A stretch of 64,000 nt of DNA from Cellulomonas denverensis (GTDB lineage Bacteria; Actinomycetota; Actinomycetes; Actinomycetales; Cellulomonadaceae). The stretch spans positions 1-64,000 of the forward strand of contig NZ_JAAXOX010000015.1 in the NCBI RefSeq assembly GCF_012396125.1, read 5' to 3'. Both the position numbers and the translations under genes were made by a program. Positions 47,455-56,371 of this stretch are shown here, one piece after another (position 1 is the first letter of the stretch; the number at the start of each line of letters is the position of its first letter). The notes beneath the pieces are model-generated. The model ran no database searches. It worked only from the letters and a program-made list of their open reading frames with translations, and was not told the DNA's origin.

Positions 47455-48813
47455 TCAGGTGCCGGTCACCATCCAGGCGCCGCCGCGGGCCCGCAGGCCG
47501 GTGGTCACCGCCCGGGCCAGCATGAACACCCCGGCGAACGCCCCCCACAGCCAGGCCAGCCCCGCCCAGCCCTCCGGCGCCCAGGCGTGCACCGCCAGCG
47601 CACACGGCAGGTAGGCCGCCAACGTGACCAGCCCGGCCCAGGCCAGATACCGCCCGTCCCCGGCACCGATCAGCACCCCGTCCAGCACGAACACCCAGCC
47701 GGCCATCGGCATCAGCACCGCGACCACCACCAGCGCCACCGTGATCGCGTGCCGCACGTCGTGGTCGGTGCTGAACAGCGCGGACAACCACCAGCCGCCG
47801 GCCCCGAGCACCACGCCCAGCACCACCCCCGCCCCGACACCCCAGGTCAGCGTGCGGCGTAGCAGTGCCCGGACCCGGGCCAGGTCGCCGGAGCCCAGCG
47901 CGTGCCCGATCAGCGCCTGCGCGGCGATCGCCAGCGCGTCCAGCGCGAAGGCGGCGAAGCCCCACAGCGAGTTGACCACCTGGTGCGCCGCCAGCGCGAC
48001 CGGCCCGAGCCCGGTGGCCACCCACACCGTCACCAGGATCGCCGCCCGCAGCGACACCGTCCGGACCAGCAGCGGGATGCCGGTACGCACCCCGGCCAGG
48101 ATCCCGCCCGGCGCCGGTCGCAGCGAGGCCCCGGCGCGCCGTGCCCCGCGGACCACCACGACCACCAGCACCGCGCCCATCGCCAGCTGGGTCAGCGCGG
48201 TCCCCAGGCCGGACCCGGCGATCCCCAGCCCGGCCCCGTAGACCAGCACCACGTTCAGCAGCGCATTCACCGCCGCACCCGCCCCGGCCACCACCAGCGG
48301 CGTCCGGGTGTCCTGCAGTCCGCGCAGCGCACCGGTGGCGGCGAGCACCAGCAACATGCCGGGCAGCCCGGGGGCCGACGCCCGCAGGTAGTGCTCCGCC
48401 TGGGTCGCCACCTCCCCGCTCGCCCCGAGCGCGGCCACCGCCCACGGCGCCGTGACCAGCGCCAACGCGGCCAACACCACCCCGAGCCCGGCCGCCAGCC
48501 ACAGCCCGTCCACCCCGGTCTGCAACGCTCCGGCCCGGTCGCCGGCGCCGAGCTTGCGGGCCACCACCGCCGTGGTCGCATAGGCCAGGAACACGCACAG
48601 CCCGACCACCGTGACCAGCAGCGTCGAGGCGAGCGACAGCCCGGCCAGCTCGGTGGTCCCCAGCCGCCCGACGATGGCCGAGTCGATCAGGACGAACAGC
48701 GGTTCGGCGATCAGAGCGCCGAGGGCGGGCACCGCCAGACCGAGGATCTGCCGGTCGACGGTGGACGTGGGGCGTCCAAAGGGTGAAATCGCGGTCAACT
48801 TTCTGGTGTCCAC
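47455..48813 (-). CDS. MATE-family efflux transporter (DinF type)
   Basis: A 452-residue membrane protein of the MATE family with 12 helices in two similar halves. IAEPLFVLIDSAIVGRLGTTELAGLSLAS near the N-terminus is the family signature, and the closest style is DinF. It exports cationic compounds in exchange for ions; the substrate is unknown. The start is uncertain: GTG at 48813 is used here but has no clear ribosome binding site, and a TTG at about 48798 is an alternative. Confidence 0.87.
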   Translation of the reverse strand: MDTRKLTAISPFGRPTSTVDRQILGLAVPALGALIAEPLFVLIDSAIVGRLGTTELAGLSLASTLLVTVVGLCVFLAYATTAVVARKLGAGDRAGALQTGVDGLWLAAGLGVVLAALALVTAPWAVAALGASGEVATQAEHYLRASAPGLPGMLLVLAATGALRGLQDTRTPLVVAGAGAAVNALLNVVLVYGAGLGIAGSGLGTALTQLAMGAVLVVVVVRGARRAGASLRPAPGGILAGVRTGIPLLVRTVSLRAAILVTVWVATGLGPVALAAHQVVNSLWGFAAFALDALAIAAQALIGHALGSGDLARVRALLRRTLTWGVGAGVVLGVVLGAGGWWLSALFSTDHDVRHAITVALVVVAVLMPMAGWVFVLDGVLIGAGDGRYLAWAGLVTLAAYLPCALAVHAWAPEGWAGLAWLWGAFAGVFMLARAVTTGLRARGGAWMVTGT

Positions 48814-48860
48814 ATCGGTGTACGGCGTTGTCGCCGGTCAGAACGGGCGACCCGCGGCCG

Positions 48861-48959
48861 TCGTCCACCGTTCTCCACAGCTGTGTCCACGGCCTGTGGA
48901 CAACTGTAGGAGGGCCGTCCACAGCCTTCCACATCGTCGTCCCCAGGCCCTGTGGACGA
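48861..48959. promoter_or_regulatory. Cluster of DnaA-box-like sites upstream of dnaB
   Basis: Within ~100 bp lie TTCTCCACA (48871-48879), TGTGGACAA (48895-48903, a perfect actinobacterial TTGTCCACA box on the minus strand), CCGTCCACA (48915-48923), CCTTCCACA (48925-48933) and TGTGGACGA (48951-48959). Two weaker matches are at 48861-48869 and 48883-48891. The 265-bp gap between the MATE and dnaB genes holds no gene. It may be a DnaA-regulated dnaB promoter or a DnaA-titration site. Confidence 0.65.
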
Positions 48960-49078
48960 CTCGTTTGCCGGGCCTGGCCGCAGGCACCTAACCTCGCGAA
49001 GGCGCCGGCGGGAGTGTGGGCGGCCCCGGGTACAACTGGTGCCCTGGCAGCACGCGCGAGGCGGGGGAGAGGACCACA

Positions 49079-50452
49079 GTGTCGATCGAGGAGCTCGAGT
49101 ACTCGGCCCCGGCCGACCCCGGCCGCGGTGGGGCGTACGACCGCACCCCGCCGCAGGACCTCAACGCCGAACAGTCCGTGCTCGGCGGCATGATGATCTC
49201 CAAGGACGCCATCGCCGACGTGGTCGAGCAGGTCCGCGGCGCCGACTTCTACAAGCCCGCGCACGAGGCGATCTACGACGCGATCATCGACCTGTACGGC
49301 CGCGGCGAGCCCGCCGACGCCGTCACCATCGCCGACGAGCTGACCAAGCGCGGCGAGATCGGCCGGATCGGCGGCGTCTCCTACCTGCACACCCTGATCA
49401 GCATGGTGCCCACCGCCGCCAACGCCGGGTACTACGCCCGGATCGTGCGCGAGCGGGCCGTCCTGCGCCGCCTGGTCGAGGCCGGCACCAAGATCGTCCA
49501 GATCGGCTACGCCACCGACGGCGGCGACGTCGACGAGCTGGTCAACAACGCCCAGGCCGAGATCTACGCCGTCTCCGAGCGCCGCACCACCGAGGACTAC
49601 CACCGCCTCGGCGAGGTCCTGGGCGGCACCGTGGACGAGATCGAGGCCGCCGGGCACCGCGGCGACGGGATGACCGGCGTCCCCACCGGCTTCGCCGACT
49701 TCGACCGCCTGACCAACGGGCTGCACCCCGGGCAGATGATCATCATCGCCGCGCGGCCCGCTATTGGTAAGTCGACGCTCGGCATCGACATGATCCGAGC
49801 CGCTTCGATCAAGCACAACATGACCTCGGTGGTGTTCTCCCTGGAGATGAGCCGCAACGAGATCACCATGCGACTGCTGTCCGCCGAGGCCCGGATCGCC
49901 CTGCAGAAGATGCGCACCGGGCAGATGGGTGACGAGGACTGGCAGAAGCTGGCCAGCACCATGGGCCGGATCTCCGAGGCCCCGCTGTTCATCGACGACT
50001 CCCCGAACATGTCGCTGATGGAGATCCGCGCCAAGTGCCGGCGGCTCAAGCAGAAGCACGACCTCAAGCTGGTGATGATCGACTACCTGCAGCTGATGAG
50101 CTCCGGCAAGCGCGTCGAGTCCCGCCAGCAGGAGGTCTCCGAGTTCTCCCGTGCCCTCAAGCTGCTGGCCAAGGAGCTCGAGGTGCCGGTGATCGCTCTC
50201 TCGCAGCTGAACCGTGGCCCCGAACAGCGTGGCGACAAGAAGCCGCAGATGAGCGACCTGCGTGAGTCCGGGTCGATCGAGCAGGACGCCGACATGGTGA
50301 TCCTGCTGCACCGCGAGGACGCCTACGAGCGCGAGTCGCCCCGGGCCGGCGAGGCCGACCTGATCGTCGCCAAGCACCGTAACGGCCCGACGGACACCAT
50401 CACGGTGGCGTTCCAGGGGCACTACTCGCGGTTCGTGGACATGCAGGCCTGA
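49079..50452 (+). CDS. dnaB: Replicative DNA helicase DnaB
   Basis: A 457-residue hexameric helicase that unwinds DNA at the fork. The N-terminal primase-interacting domain (PPQDLNAEQSVLGGMM) precedes the RecA-like ATPase with Walker A ARPAIGKST (near residue 230), Walker B LVMIDYLQLM, and the DLRESGSIEQDAD and arginine-finger regions. The uninterrupted length shows there is no intein, which many actinobacterial dnaB genes carry. GTG at 49079 with GGGGGAGAGG upstream. It is the last core gene before the catabolic island. Confidence 0.97.
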   Translation: MSIEELEYSAPADPGRGGAYDRTPPQDLNAEQSVLGGMMISKDAIADVVEQVRGADFYKPAHEAIYDAIIDLYGRGEPADAVTIADELTKRGEIGRIGGVSYLHTLISMVPTAANAGYYARIVRERAVLRRLVEAGTKIVQIGYATDGGDVDELVNNAQAEIYAVSERRTTEDYHRLGEVLGGTVDEIEAAGHRGDGMTGVPTGFADFDRLTNGLHPGQMIIIAARPAIGKSTLGIDMIRAASIKHNMTSVVFSLEMSRNEITMRLLSAEARIALQKMRTGQMGDEDWQKLASTMGRISEAPLFIDDSPNMSLMEIRAKCRRLKQKHDLKLVMIDYLQLMSSGKRVESRQQEVSEFSRALKLLAKELEVPVIALSQLNRGPEQRGDKKPQMSDLRESGSIEQDADMVILLHREDAYERESPRAGEADLIVAKHRNGPTDTITVAFQGHYSRFVDMQA

Positions 50453-50513
50453 CGGTCCGTCCTGCCGCCGTTCGCCGAGTTCGGGAGTCGACGGGTGGTG
50501 CTCGCTGCTCCGG

Positions 50514-51725
50514 CTATCGCCTCGCCTGGCCCGGCAGCTGGATCACGGTGACGAACGCCGCCTCGGGGACCTCGACCTGACCCGCCGGGTGCAGCGCCCC
50601 GGTCCCGGGATCGACGGCGTACGCGCGCACGAGCCCGGCCGGACGGTCGGCCAGCAGCAGGAAGGTCCCGGTCGGGTCGAACGCGAAGCTCCGCGCGGCG
50701 AGCCCCGGGTGGATCGAGGCTGCGAGCTCGACCGCCCCGAGGCGGCGAAGGACGTCACCGTCGTGACGGAACCACGCGAGAGAGTCCTCGCCGCGGTTGT
50801 TCACGTACACCAGGCCACCTGCGGGGTGGACGCGGACGTCGGCAGGCTCGTTGGTCCGGCCCACCGGACCGGCCACGGTCGAGCTCTTCGTGAGCTCCCG
50901 CAGCACGCCGGTGGCCTGGTCGAACTCGAGGACGGCCAGCTCGGAGGACAGCTCGTACGTGGCGTACAGCAGTGCGGTGGTGGGGTCGAAGGCCAGGTGC
51001 CGCGGCGCGGTCTCGTCGCCGGTGTGCAGCTCGTGCACCAGCTCCAGGGAGTCACCGAGCCGGTAGACCCGGATGCGGTCCGTCCCCTTGTCCCCGACGA
51101 GCAGGAACGCGCCGCTGGGGTCGATGACGGCGCTGTGCGCGTGGGGCGCGGACTGGGCGTGACCGCCGGCCTGCAGGGAGTTGTTGGGGTCCAGCCCGTG
51201 CCCGGCCATGACCTGCACGTCGGTGATCCCGGCGAGGGAGCCGTCGGGTCCGAGCCGGTAGACCACGACGGTCGAGTCGTCGTAGTCATAGCCCGCGACC
51301 CACGTGCCGTCCGCGGTGCGCGTGACCTTCTCGACGTGGTCGAACCCGCCGTGGTTGGCGCTGACGAGCAGCCCGCGCGCCCCGTCGAGCGCGAGGTAGG
51401 TGGGGAACGGCCCGGGCGTCACCACGGTGTTCAGGACGGTGAGATGCCCGTCGGTCGGGTCGACCGCGAAGGCGTGCACCGCAGCCGGTGCACCCGCGGG
51501 GCCGCGGCCGTCGGTCTTGCGCTCGTCGACGGCGTACAGCGTGCCCCGCTCGGGATCGTGGATCAGGTAGCCGGCCTCGGTCGGCTTGCCGACGTGGCTG
51601 GTCGGGGTCAGGCGCAGGGTGGCGCCGTCACGTTCGATGCTCAGGACCGTGATGCCACCGGCCGTGGTGTCGCCGGTGTAGGAGCCGACGAACGCGACGA
51701 GCGGCTGGTGAGTCGGGGTGCTCAT
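50514..51725 (-). CDS. Beta-propeller lactonase family protein
   Basis: A 403-residue protein of the seven-bladed 6-phosphogluconolactonase (YkgB/Pgl) family. FVGSYTG at the N-terminus and repeated blade signatures (PRHLAFDP, ADVRVHPAGGLVYVNNRG, RSFAFDPTGTFLLLADR) are evident. It has no signal peptide. In this locus it may open a lactone formed from an oxidised sugar, which is inference. It is the last minus-strand gene of the glycoside cluster, 101 bp after the MFS permease stop. Confidence 0.85.
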   Translation of the reverse strand: MSTPTHQPLVAFVGSYTGDTTAGGITVLSIERDGATLRLTPTSHVGKPTEAGYLIHDPERGTLYAVDERKTDGRGPAGAPAAVHAFAVDPTDGHLTVLNTVVTPGPFPTYLALDGARGLLVSANHGGFDHVEKVTRTADGTWVAGYDYDDSTVVVYRLGPDGSLAGITDVQVMAGHGLDPNNSLQAGGHAQSAPHAHSAVIDPSGAFLLVGDKGTDRIRVYRLGDSLELVHELHTGDETAPRHLAFDPTTALLYATYELSSELAVLEFDQATGVLRELTKSSTVAGPVGRTNEPADVRVHPAGGLVYVNNRGEDSLAWFRHDGDVLRRLGAVELAASIHPGLAARSFAFDPTGTFLLLADRPAGLVRAYAVDPGTGALHPAGQVEVPEAAFVTVIQLPGQARR

Positions 51726-51826
51726 GCCCCGTCCTTTCTTCAGATGCGAACTCGGGGCGGGCAGATGGCGGACGGCTGAGGCCGCTCCACCTGCCCGCCC
51801 TGGCGGTGCGGTGGTGCGCTCGGCGG

Positions 51827-53152
51827 CTACACGCGCGCCGGGTCCTTGACGGGTACGACGATCCGGCTGGAGTCATCGTCGCGCGGCGCGCGGAACCTGG
51901 TGGCCCACAGGACCGTGGTGGCGACCGCGGCGACGATCGGCAGGATCCACATCGGCAGCCAGTCGGAGGCGGTGGCGTCGGCGTTGGTGCTGACCACGGA
52001 GTTGTAGACGAACCCGGCCACGATGGAGCCGATCGAGGCGCCGAAGCCCTGGATGACTAGGATCAGCATGCTCTGGGCCTGCGAGGCGAGCGCGACCGGC
52101 GCGACCCGGTCGATGTACATGGCACCGACGATGACGAAGAAGTCGCTGCAGATGCCGTGCAGGGCGATCGCGCTGATGGCCAGCCAGTTGCCGTTCTCCG
52201 CGGCGAGGGCGAAGAGCACGAACCGCACGCCCCACATCGCCATGCCGGTGAGCAGGACCCACTTCATGCCGAGCTTCTTGAGCAGCACCGGGATGACGAC
52301 GATGAACAACACCTCGGACGCCTGCCCGATCGCCAGGACGCCGGCGACGTTCTCGATGCCGAGCGCGGCGAGGAAGGGCGAGGCGTAGGAGTTGTAGGTC
52401 CCCAGTGAGATCGAGGTCATCAGCGCGCAGATCATGAAGACCCGGAAGCTCGGGTCACGCAGGAGGACGAACGCCTTGGAGCCCACGATGTCGCTGATCG
52501 TGAACCGTGCGCCCTTGGCGCCGGGCGGGGTGGACGGCAGCGTGAACGCGTACAGGCCGAGCGCGAAGCTGCCGACGATGGTCAGGGTGAGCGCGTCGAC
52601 GGACGCGGACAGCCCGAGCCAGCCCACGGTGAGCCCGGCGGCGACCCAGCCGAGCGTCCCGAACACCCGCACGTACGGGAACATCCGCTGGTTGGCGCCG
52701 AGGTGGCGCAGCGCGATCGAGTTCGAGAGCCCGACGGTCGGCTGGTAGAAGATCTTGTACGCGAAGATCAGCCCCAGGACGAGCGCGCCGTTGCCGGCAC
52801 CGATGGCCTGCGGGATGAAGATCATGACCGCGCCGCCGACGATGTGCGCGAGGCCGAGCACCTTCTGGGCGGACATCAGACGGTCGCCGACGGCGCCGAA
52901 GGCCATCGGCGACATGATCGCGGCGATCGCGGTCAGGGCGTAGGTCGTGCCGACGATGGTCGGCAGGTCGTACGTGATGAGGATCAGGCCGAGCGTCGCG
53001 GTGAACGTCCCCGGGACGAAGAACTGCAGGAACATCATCAGGATCAGCCGGAACGGGACGGCGCGGCCGGTCGGGGGCGTGCTCGGGGCCGTGGCGTCGT
53101 CGACTACCTCGGTGCTGAGGGTCGTGGCGGTCGGCTCGGGGGTGCTCGTCAT
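51827..53152 (-). CDS. MFS permease, nucleoside:H+ symporter type, copy 1
   Basis: A 441-residue permease with 12 membrane helices. LHGICSDFFVIVGAMYIDRVAP in the second half is a signature of the Nuc_H_symport (NupG/XapB-like) branch. It aligns along its length with the permease at 54917. Relatives often transport glycosides or sugars rather than nucleosides in such loci. Here it probably imports the glycoside or an oxidised sugar. ATG at 53152 with GGAG at a 9-base distance. Confidence 0.85.
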   Translation of the reverse strand: MTSTPEPTATTLSTEVVDDATAPSTPPTGRAVPFRLILMMFLQFFVPGTFTATLGLILITYDLPTIVGTTYALTAIAAIMSPMAFGAVGDRLMSAQKVLGLAHIVGGAVMIFIPQAIGAGNGALVLGLIFAYKIFYQPTVGLSNSIALRHLGANQRMFPYVRVFGTLGWVAAGLTVGWLGLSASVDALTLTIVGSFALGLYAFTLPSTPPGAKGARFTISDIVGSKAFVLLRDPSFRVFMICALMTSISLGTYNSYASPFLAALGIENVAGVLAIGQASEVLFIVVIPVLLKKLGMKWVLLTGMAMWGVRFVLFALAAENGNWLAISAIALHGICSDFFVIVGAMYIDRVAPVALASQAQSMLILVIQGFGASIGSIVAGFVYNSVVSTNADATASDWLPMWILPIVAAVATTVLWATRFRAPRDDDSSRIVVPVKDPARV

Positions 53153-53236
53153 TGAGGTCGCTCCATGGTGCTCTCGCCCGATGGTGGGCGCGGGTGCTGG
53201 GGCAGCCGGCGTGGCCGACGCGGGTGCGGCCCGGGT

Positions 53237-53267
53237 GCCGCGCGCACCCGGCCCGGGTGCGCGCGGC
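53237..53267 (-). terminator. Strong hairpin between deglycosidase gene and MFS gene
   Basis: A perfect 14-bp stem, GCCGCGCGCACCCG (53237-53250) with its complement (53254-53267), and a 3-base loop, in the 130-bp gap. It could end or attenuate the upstream part of the minus-strand transcript. Confidence 0.6.
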
Positions 53268-53282
53268 GGGTCGCCTGCGAGG

Positions 53283-54407
53283 TCAGGCGCCGATGAGCCG
53301 GCGCAGCATCTCGTGGTGGCGGCGGACCTGGTCGACCTCGTCCATGAGCAGCTCGCGCTCCTGGTCCTGGTGGTAGCGCTGGCCCTCGTACTCGGTGTTG
53401 ATCCAGCCGTCCCAGCCGGCGGCCTTGAGCGCGGCGATCGGGGCCTCGTAGTCGATGGTCGCGTCGTGGTACTCGCCGGGTCGTCCGGGGATCTCCGACA
53501 TGTGGTTGAACTTGCCGTGGATGTTCACCACGAAGTCGGCGAGCTCGCCGAGGGTCTGGGCGGACGTGTTGGAGAACATCAGCGCCTCGGCGACGGTGGT
53601 GTAGTCGACGCGCTGCGGGTCGGGGACCCGCTCGTCGGCGAACCGCTTGATGCCCTCGAACGCGTCGGCGAACTCGGGGGTGCGCTCCCCGGTGGTCAGG
53701 AAGCGACCGAAGTCGGCGCGCAAGTTCCCGGCGGTGGCGTAGGACAGATCGACGTAGCCGAACCCGGCGTCGCCGGCGCGCAGCAGCTCGGAGAGCTCCG
53801 AGGCTGCCTTGGTCGCCTCGGGCTGGGCGCCGCGCCGCTCGAACAGCGCCAGCTGCACCTCGGAGGGCGCGAACTGGAAGATGCCGAAGTCCGGGACGAT
53901 GCCCAGGTGGCGGGTGCCGGCCTTCTGCGCGTACTCGACGATCTCGGTGACCTGGCCGCCCTCGAGCGGCATCGGCTGGTGGATCTCCTTGCCGAGTCGG
54001 ATGTCGAGCTCCTCGGCCAGCGGCAGGACCATCTTCATGATCTCGAACGGCACGATCGACAGGACGCGCACGTTCGAGAACCCGAGGCGCTTGGCCAGGC
54101 GCAGGTCGTGACGCAGCCGCTCGGCGCACTCCTCGTACGTCATGACATGGTCGCGGAACTGCAGGACGTCCATGCAGACGTCCATGGTCACGGGGGTCGT
54201 GCCGTAGGTGTCCATCCAGGAGAACCAGCGGGAGACGAACTCCTCGCCGGGGTCCGGGTAGCGCAGGGACATCTCGTCGACGATCTCGATGCCGGTGGCG
54301 CCCTCGAGGTTGGTGCCGACCTCCCGGATCTCGTCCTCGAGGGTCAGCTCCTCGAGGAACTGGGCCTGCTGGTAGCTGTAGAGCGACACGCCACGCTTGA
54401 TGGTCAT
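53283..54407 (-). CDS. C-glycoside deglycosidase, TIM-barrel subunit (CarB/Dgp type)
   Basis: A 374-residue sugar-phosphate isomerase/epimerase-like TIM barrel (AP_endonuc_2 fold). Likely metal ligands occur in the right order: Glu in LGKEIHQPM, Asp in GIVPDFGIFQ, His in VVNIHGKFNH and Glu in WINTEYEGQ. The key evidence is the partner: a DUF6379 gene overlaps its start by 4 bp, exactly the alpha/beta pairing of the heterodimeric enzymes that cleave the C-C bond of 3-oxo-C-glycosides (CarB/CarC in soil actinobacteria, DgpB/DgpC in gut bacteria). The proposed reaction is elimination of the aglycone from a 3-keto sugar. The ATG at 54407 overlaps the upstream stop. Confidence 0.78.
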   Translation of the reverse strand: MTIKRGVSLYSYQQAQFLEELTLEDEIREVGTNLEGATGIEIVDEMSLRYPDPGEEFVSRWFSWMDTYGTTPVTMDVCMDVLQFRDHVMTYEECAERLRHDLRLAKRLGFSNVRVLSIVPFEIMKMVLPLAEELDIRLGKEIHQPMPLEGGQVTEIVEYAQKAGTRHLGIVPDFGIFQFAPSEVQLALFERRGAQPEATKAASELSELLRAGDAGFGYVDLSYATAGNLRADFGRFLTTGERTPEFADAFEGIKRFADERVPDPQRVDYTTVAEALMFSNTSAQTLGELADFVVNIHGKFNHMSEIPGRPGEYHDATIDYEAPIAALKAAGWDGWINTEYEGQRYHQDQERELLMDEVDQVRRHHEMLRRLIGA

Positions 54408-54880
54408 CGGCGCACCACCTCCTTCTCGTCCTGCAGCGGCAGGGTGTACGTGACGATGTAGGGCGTCTTGTCCGACCCGGCACCGGTGCCCGGCTTCGGC
54501 GGGTTCGCCACCCACTCCTCGTCGGTGGGCTGGTACCCGTAGGCCGCGAGGACGGACTGCTGGAACCGGATGGTGTGGTCGCCCGGGGTGAGCCCGCCGG
54601 GCGCGGCGACGTGCAGGATGGCCTCGTCCGGGTAGTCCCAGTGCTCCCAGACCCGGGTCGTGAGCTCGGCGAACGTGCGGGGCGGCTTGCCGTTGATCTC
54701 GAAGGTCTGGGCCTCGACGGGGTACTCGACCCCGTCGATCTCCAGGAAGTAGCCGTTGTGCAGGGAGAGGTAGCAGCCGCGGTAGTTCGCGTGCTTGACC
54801 GCCAGGGTGAACCCGATGATCTGGTCGCCGACCCGCTCGTTGCGCAGGCTGTCCGCGCGGACAAGGAACCTGTCGAACAC
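54404..54880 (-). CDS. C-glycoside deglycosidase small subunit (DUF6379, CarC-like)
   Basis: A 158-residue beta-sandwich protein of the DUF6379 family, known as the beta subunit of C-deglycosidases. Recognisable parts are GFTLAVKHANYRGCYLSLHN, FLEIDGVEYPVE, and the C-terminal YIVTYTLPLQDEKEVVRR. It has no catalytic motif of its own and stabilises and completes the active site of the TIM-barrel partner. The GTG start at 54880 has AAAGGA upstream. Translationally coupled to the TIM-barrel gene. Confidence 0.82.
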   Translation of the reverse strand: MFDRFLVRADSLRNERVGDQIIGFTLAVKHANYRGCYLSLHNGYFLEIDGVEYPVEAQTFEINGKPPRTFAELTTRVWEHWDYPDEAILHVAAPGGLTPGDHTIRFQQSVLAAYGYQPTDEEWVANPPKPGTGAGSDKTPYIVTYTLPLQDEKEVVRR

Positions 54881-54916
54881 GGTGTCGTCCTTTCTTCGGT
54901 GGTGCTGTTTCGGGGG

Positions 54917-56245
54917 TCAGGAGGCGGCGAGTGCGGGCGCCGGCACGTCCGCGCTCCACCGCTCGACGCCGACGTGGCGGTCGTAGCGGAAGAAGCCGAT
55001 CCAGAGGATCGCGGTGAGGACCGCGGCGCCGATCGGGATCCACCACAGCGGCGTCCACGCGGCGGCGCCGAGCGTGGCCTCGTGCGGCGCGATCGCCCGG
55101 CCGTAGACCTCGCCGGAGACGAAGGAGCCGATGAAGGCGCCGATGCCGGAGACGGCGAGGATGAGCAGGTTCTGCGCCTGGGACTGGATCTCCAGCGGGG
55201 CGACCTGGTCGATGTACATCGCGCCGACGACCAGGAAGAAGTCGTTGCAGATGCCGTGCAGGCAGATGGCGACCACGGCGATCCAGGCGCCGCCGTTGGC
55301 CGCGGCCAGGGCGAACAGCGCGAACCGCACGCCCCACATGACCATGCCGCCGAACAGCGCCCACTTGGTGCCCAGGTGCTTGATGACCCACGGGATGGTC
55401 AGGATGAACACGACCTCGGAGAGCTGGCCGAGGGCCAGCACGCCGGCGACGTTCTCGATCCCGAGGGCGCCGAGGTAGGTCGCGGCGAACGAGTTGTACA
55501 CGCCCAGGGAGACCGCGGTCAGCAGCACGCAGACGAAGAACACGACGAAGTTGCGGTGCCGGAACAGCTTCAGCGCCTGGGCGCCGATGACGTCGCCCAG
55601 CGAGAACTTCGCACCCTTCGCCGGCGGCGGCGTCGCCGGGAGCGTGAACGCGTAGACGCCGAGCACGAGGCTGGCGATCGCGGTGACGAGGAACAGGTTC
55701 GGCGAGGCCGACAGACCGAGGGCCCCGACGAGCAGTCCGGCGGCGGCCCACCCGAGGGTGCCGAAGACCCGGATGTACGGGAACAGCCGGCCGTTCGCGC
55801 CGAGGTGGCGGAACGCGATCGAGTTGGCCAGGCCCAGCGTCGGCTGGAACAGGAGCATGTAGCCGAAGATCAGCGCGAGCACCAGGGTGCCGTTGCCGGA
55901 CGTCACGACCCCAGGCAGCAGGAACATCAGTGCGCCACCGAGCAGGTGGGCGGCCCCGAGCACCCGGTGCGAGGAGAAGAACCGGTCACCGAGGGCCCCG
56001 AGGAACATCGGGGAGACGATCGCGGCGACGGCGGCGAGGGTGTAGGCGGTGCCGATGATCGTGGGCAGTCCGTTGCTGGCCAGGACGAGCCCGAAGGTCG
56101 CGAACCACGAACCGAAGACGACGAACTCGAGCAGCATCATCGCCACGAGGCGGATGCCCATGGCCCGCGCCGGGGCCGGGTGATCGAAGGTGGTACCAGT
56201 GGTCGTGGGAGACGCGTGGGACGGCGTCGTCGCGTGTCCGCTCAT
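54917..56245 (-). CDS. MFS permease, nucleoside:H+ symporter type, copy 2
   Basis: A 442-residue permease paralogous to the one at 51827. Both share the same long runs, such as NSIAxRHLGANxR(L/M)FPY, VFGTLGW, ALGIENVAGVLA and a LHGIC(N/S)DFF signature. It is first of the minus-strand set with the deglycosidase subunits, so it probably imports their substrate. I chose ATG at 56245 (MSGHATTPSH) because GAGGAG lies 7 bases upstream; an earlier ATG at 56260 is less well placed. A promoter and palindrome lie just ahead. Confidence 0.86.
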   Translation of the reverse strand: MSGHATTPSHASPTTTGTTFDHPAPARAMGIRLVAMMLLEFVVFGSWFATFGLVLASNGLPTIIGTAYTLAAVAAIVSPMFLGALGDRFFSSHRVLGAAHLLGGALMFLLPGVVTSGNGTLVLALIFGYMLLFQPTLGLANSIAFRHLGANGRLFPYIRVFGTLGWAAAGLLVGALGLSASPNLFLVTAIASLVLGVYAFTLPATPPPAKGAKFSLGDVIGAQALKLFRHRNFVVFFVCVLLTAVSLGVYNSFAATYLGALGIENVAGVLALGQLSEVVFILTIPWVIKHLGTKWALFGGMVMWGVRFALFALAAANGGAWIAVVAICLHGICNDFFLVVGAMYIDQVAPLEIQSQAQNLLILAVSGIGAFIGSFVSGEVYGRAIAPHEATLGAAAWTPLWWIPIGAAVLTAILWIGFFRYDRHVGVERWSADVPAPALAAS

Positions 56246-56257
56246 CGTTGAGCTCCT

Positions 56258-56329
56258 CAAACCGTTTGGGATCCGAAGGATCGGGAGGGAAGTGCGCTCA
56301 ACCTAGGCGAATGATCGGAACACCAGCAA
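56258..56329 (-). promoter_or_regulatory. Putative promoter and operator of the permease-deglycosidase operon
   Basis: On the minus strand TTGCTG (56329-56324) and TAGGTT (56305-56300) are separated by 18 bases, a plausible sigma-70-type promoter. Downstream, next to the ribosome binding site, CAAAC-c-GTTTG (56258-56268) is a short palindrome suitable for a repressor such as the ROK protein encoded just upstream. Confidence 0.4.
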
Positions 56330-56371
56330 GGACGCTCTGCCGGAACCCTTTGACTTACGAACGGTTGTGCC

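Noticed and set aside
48814..49078. A full replication origin (oriC)
   Set aside because: DnaA-box-like sites are present, but there is no AT-rich unwinding element and no dnaA or dnaN nearby. A dnaB promoter or DnaA-titration role is simpler.
46150..49078. tRNA genes near the rplI-dnaB interval
   Set aside because: I looked for the T-loop GGTTCGAATC-type signatures and cloverleaf arms in the gaps and found none.
49079..50452. Intein in dnaB
   Set aside because: The coding region is 457 residues with uninterrupted Walker A and B regions, so no intein is inserted.
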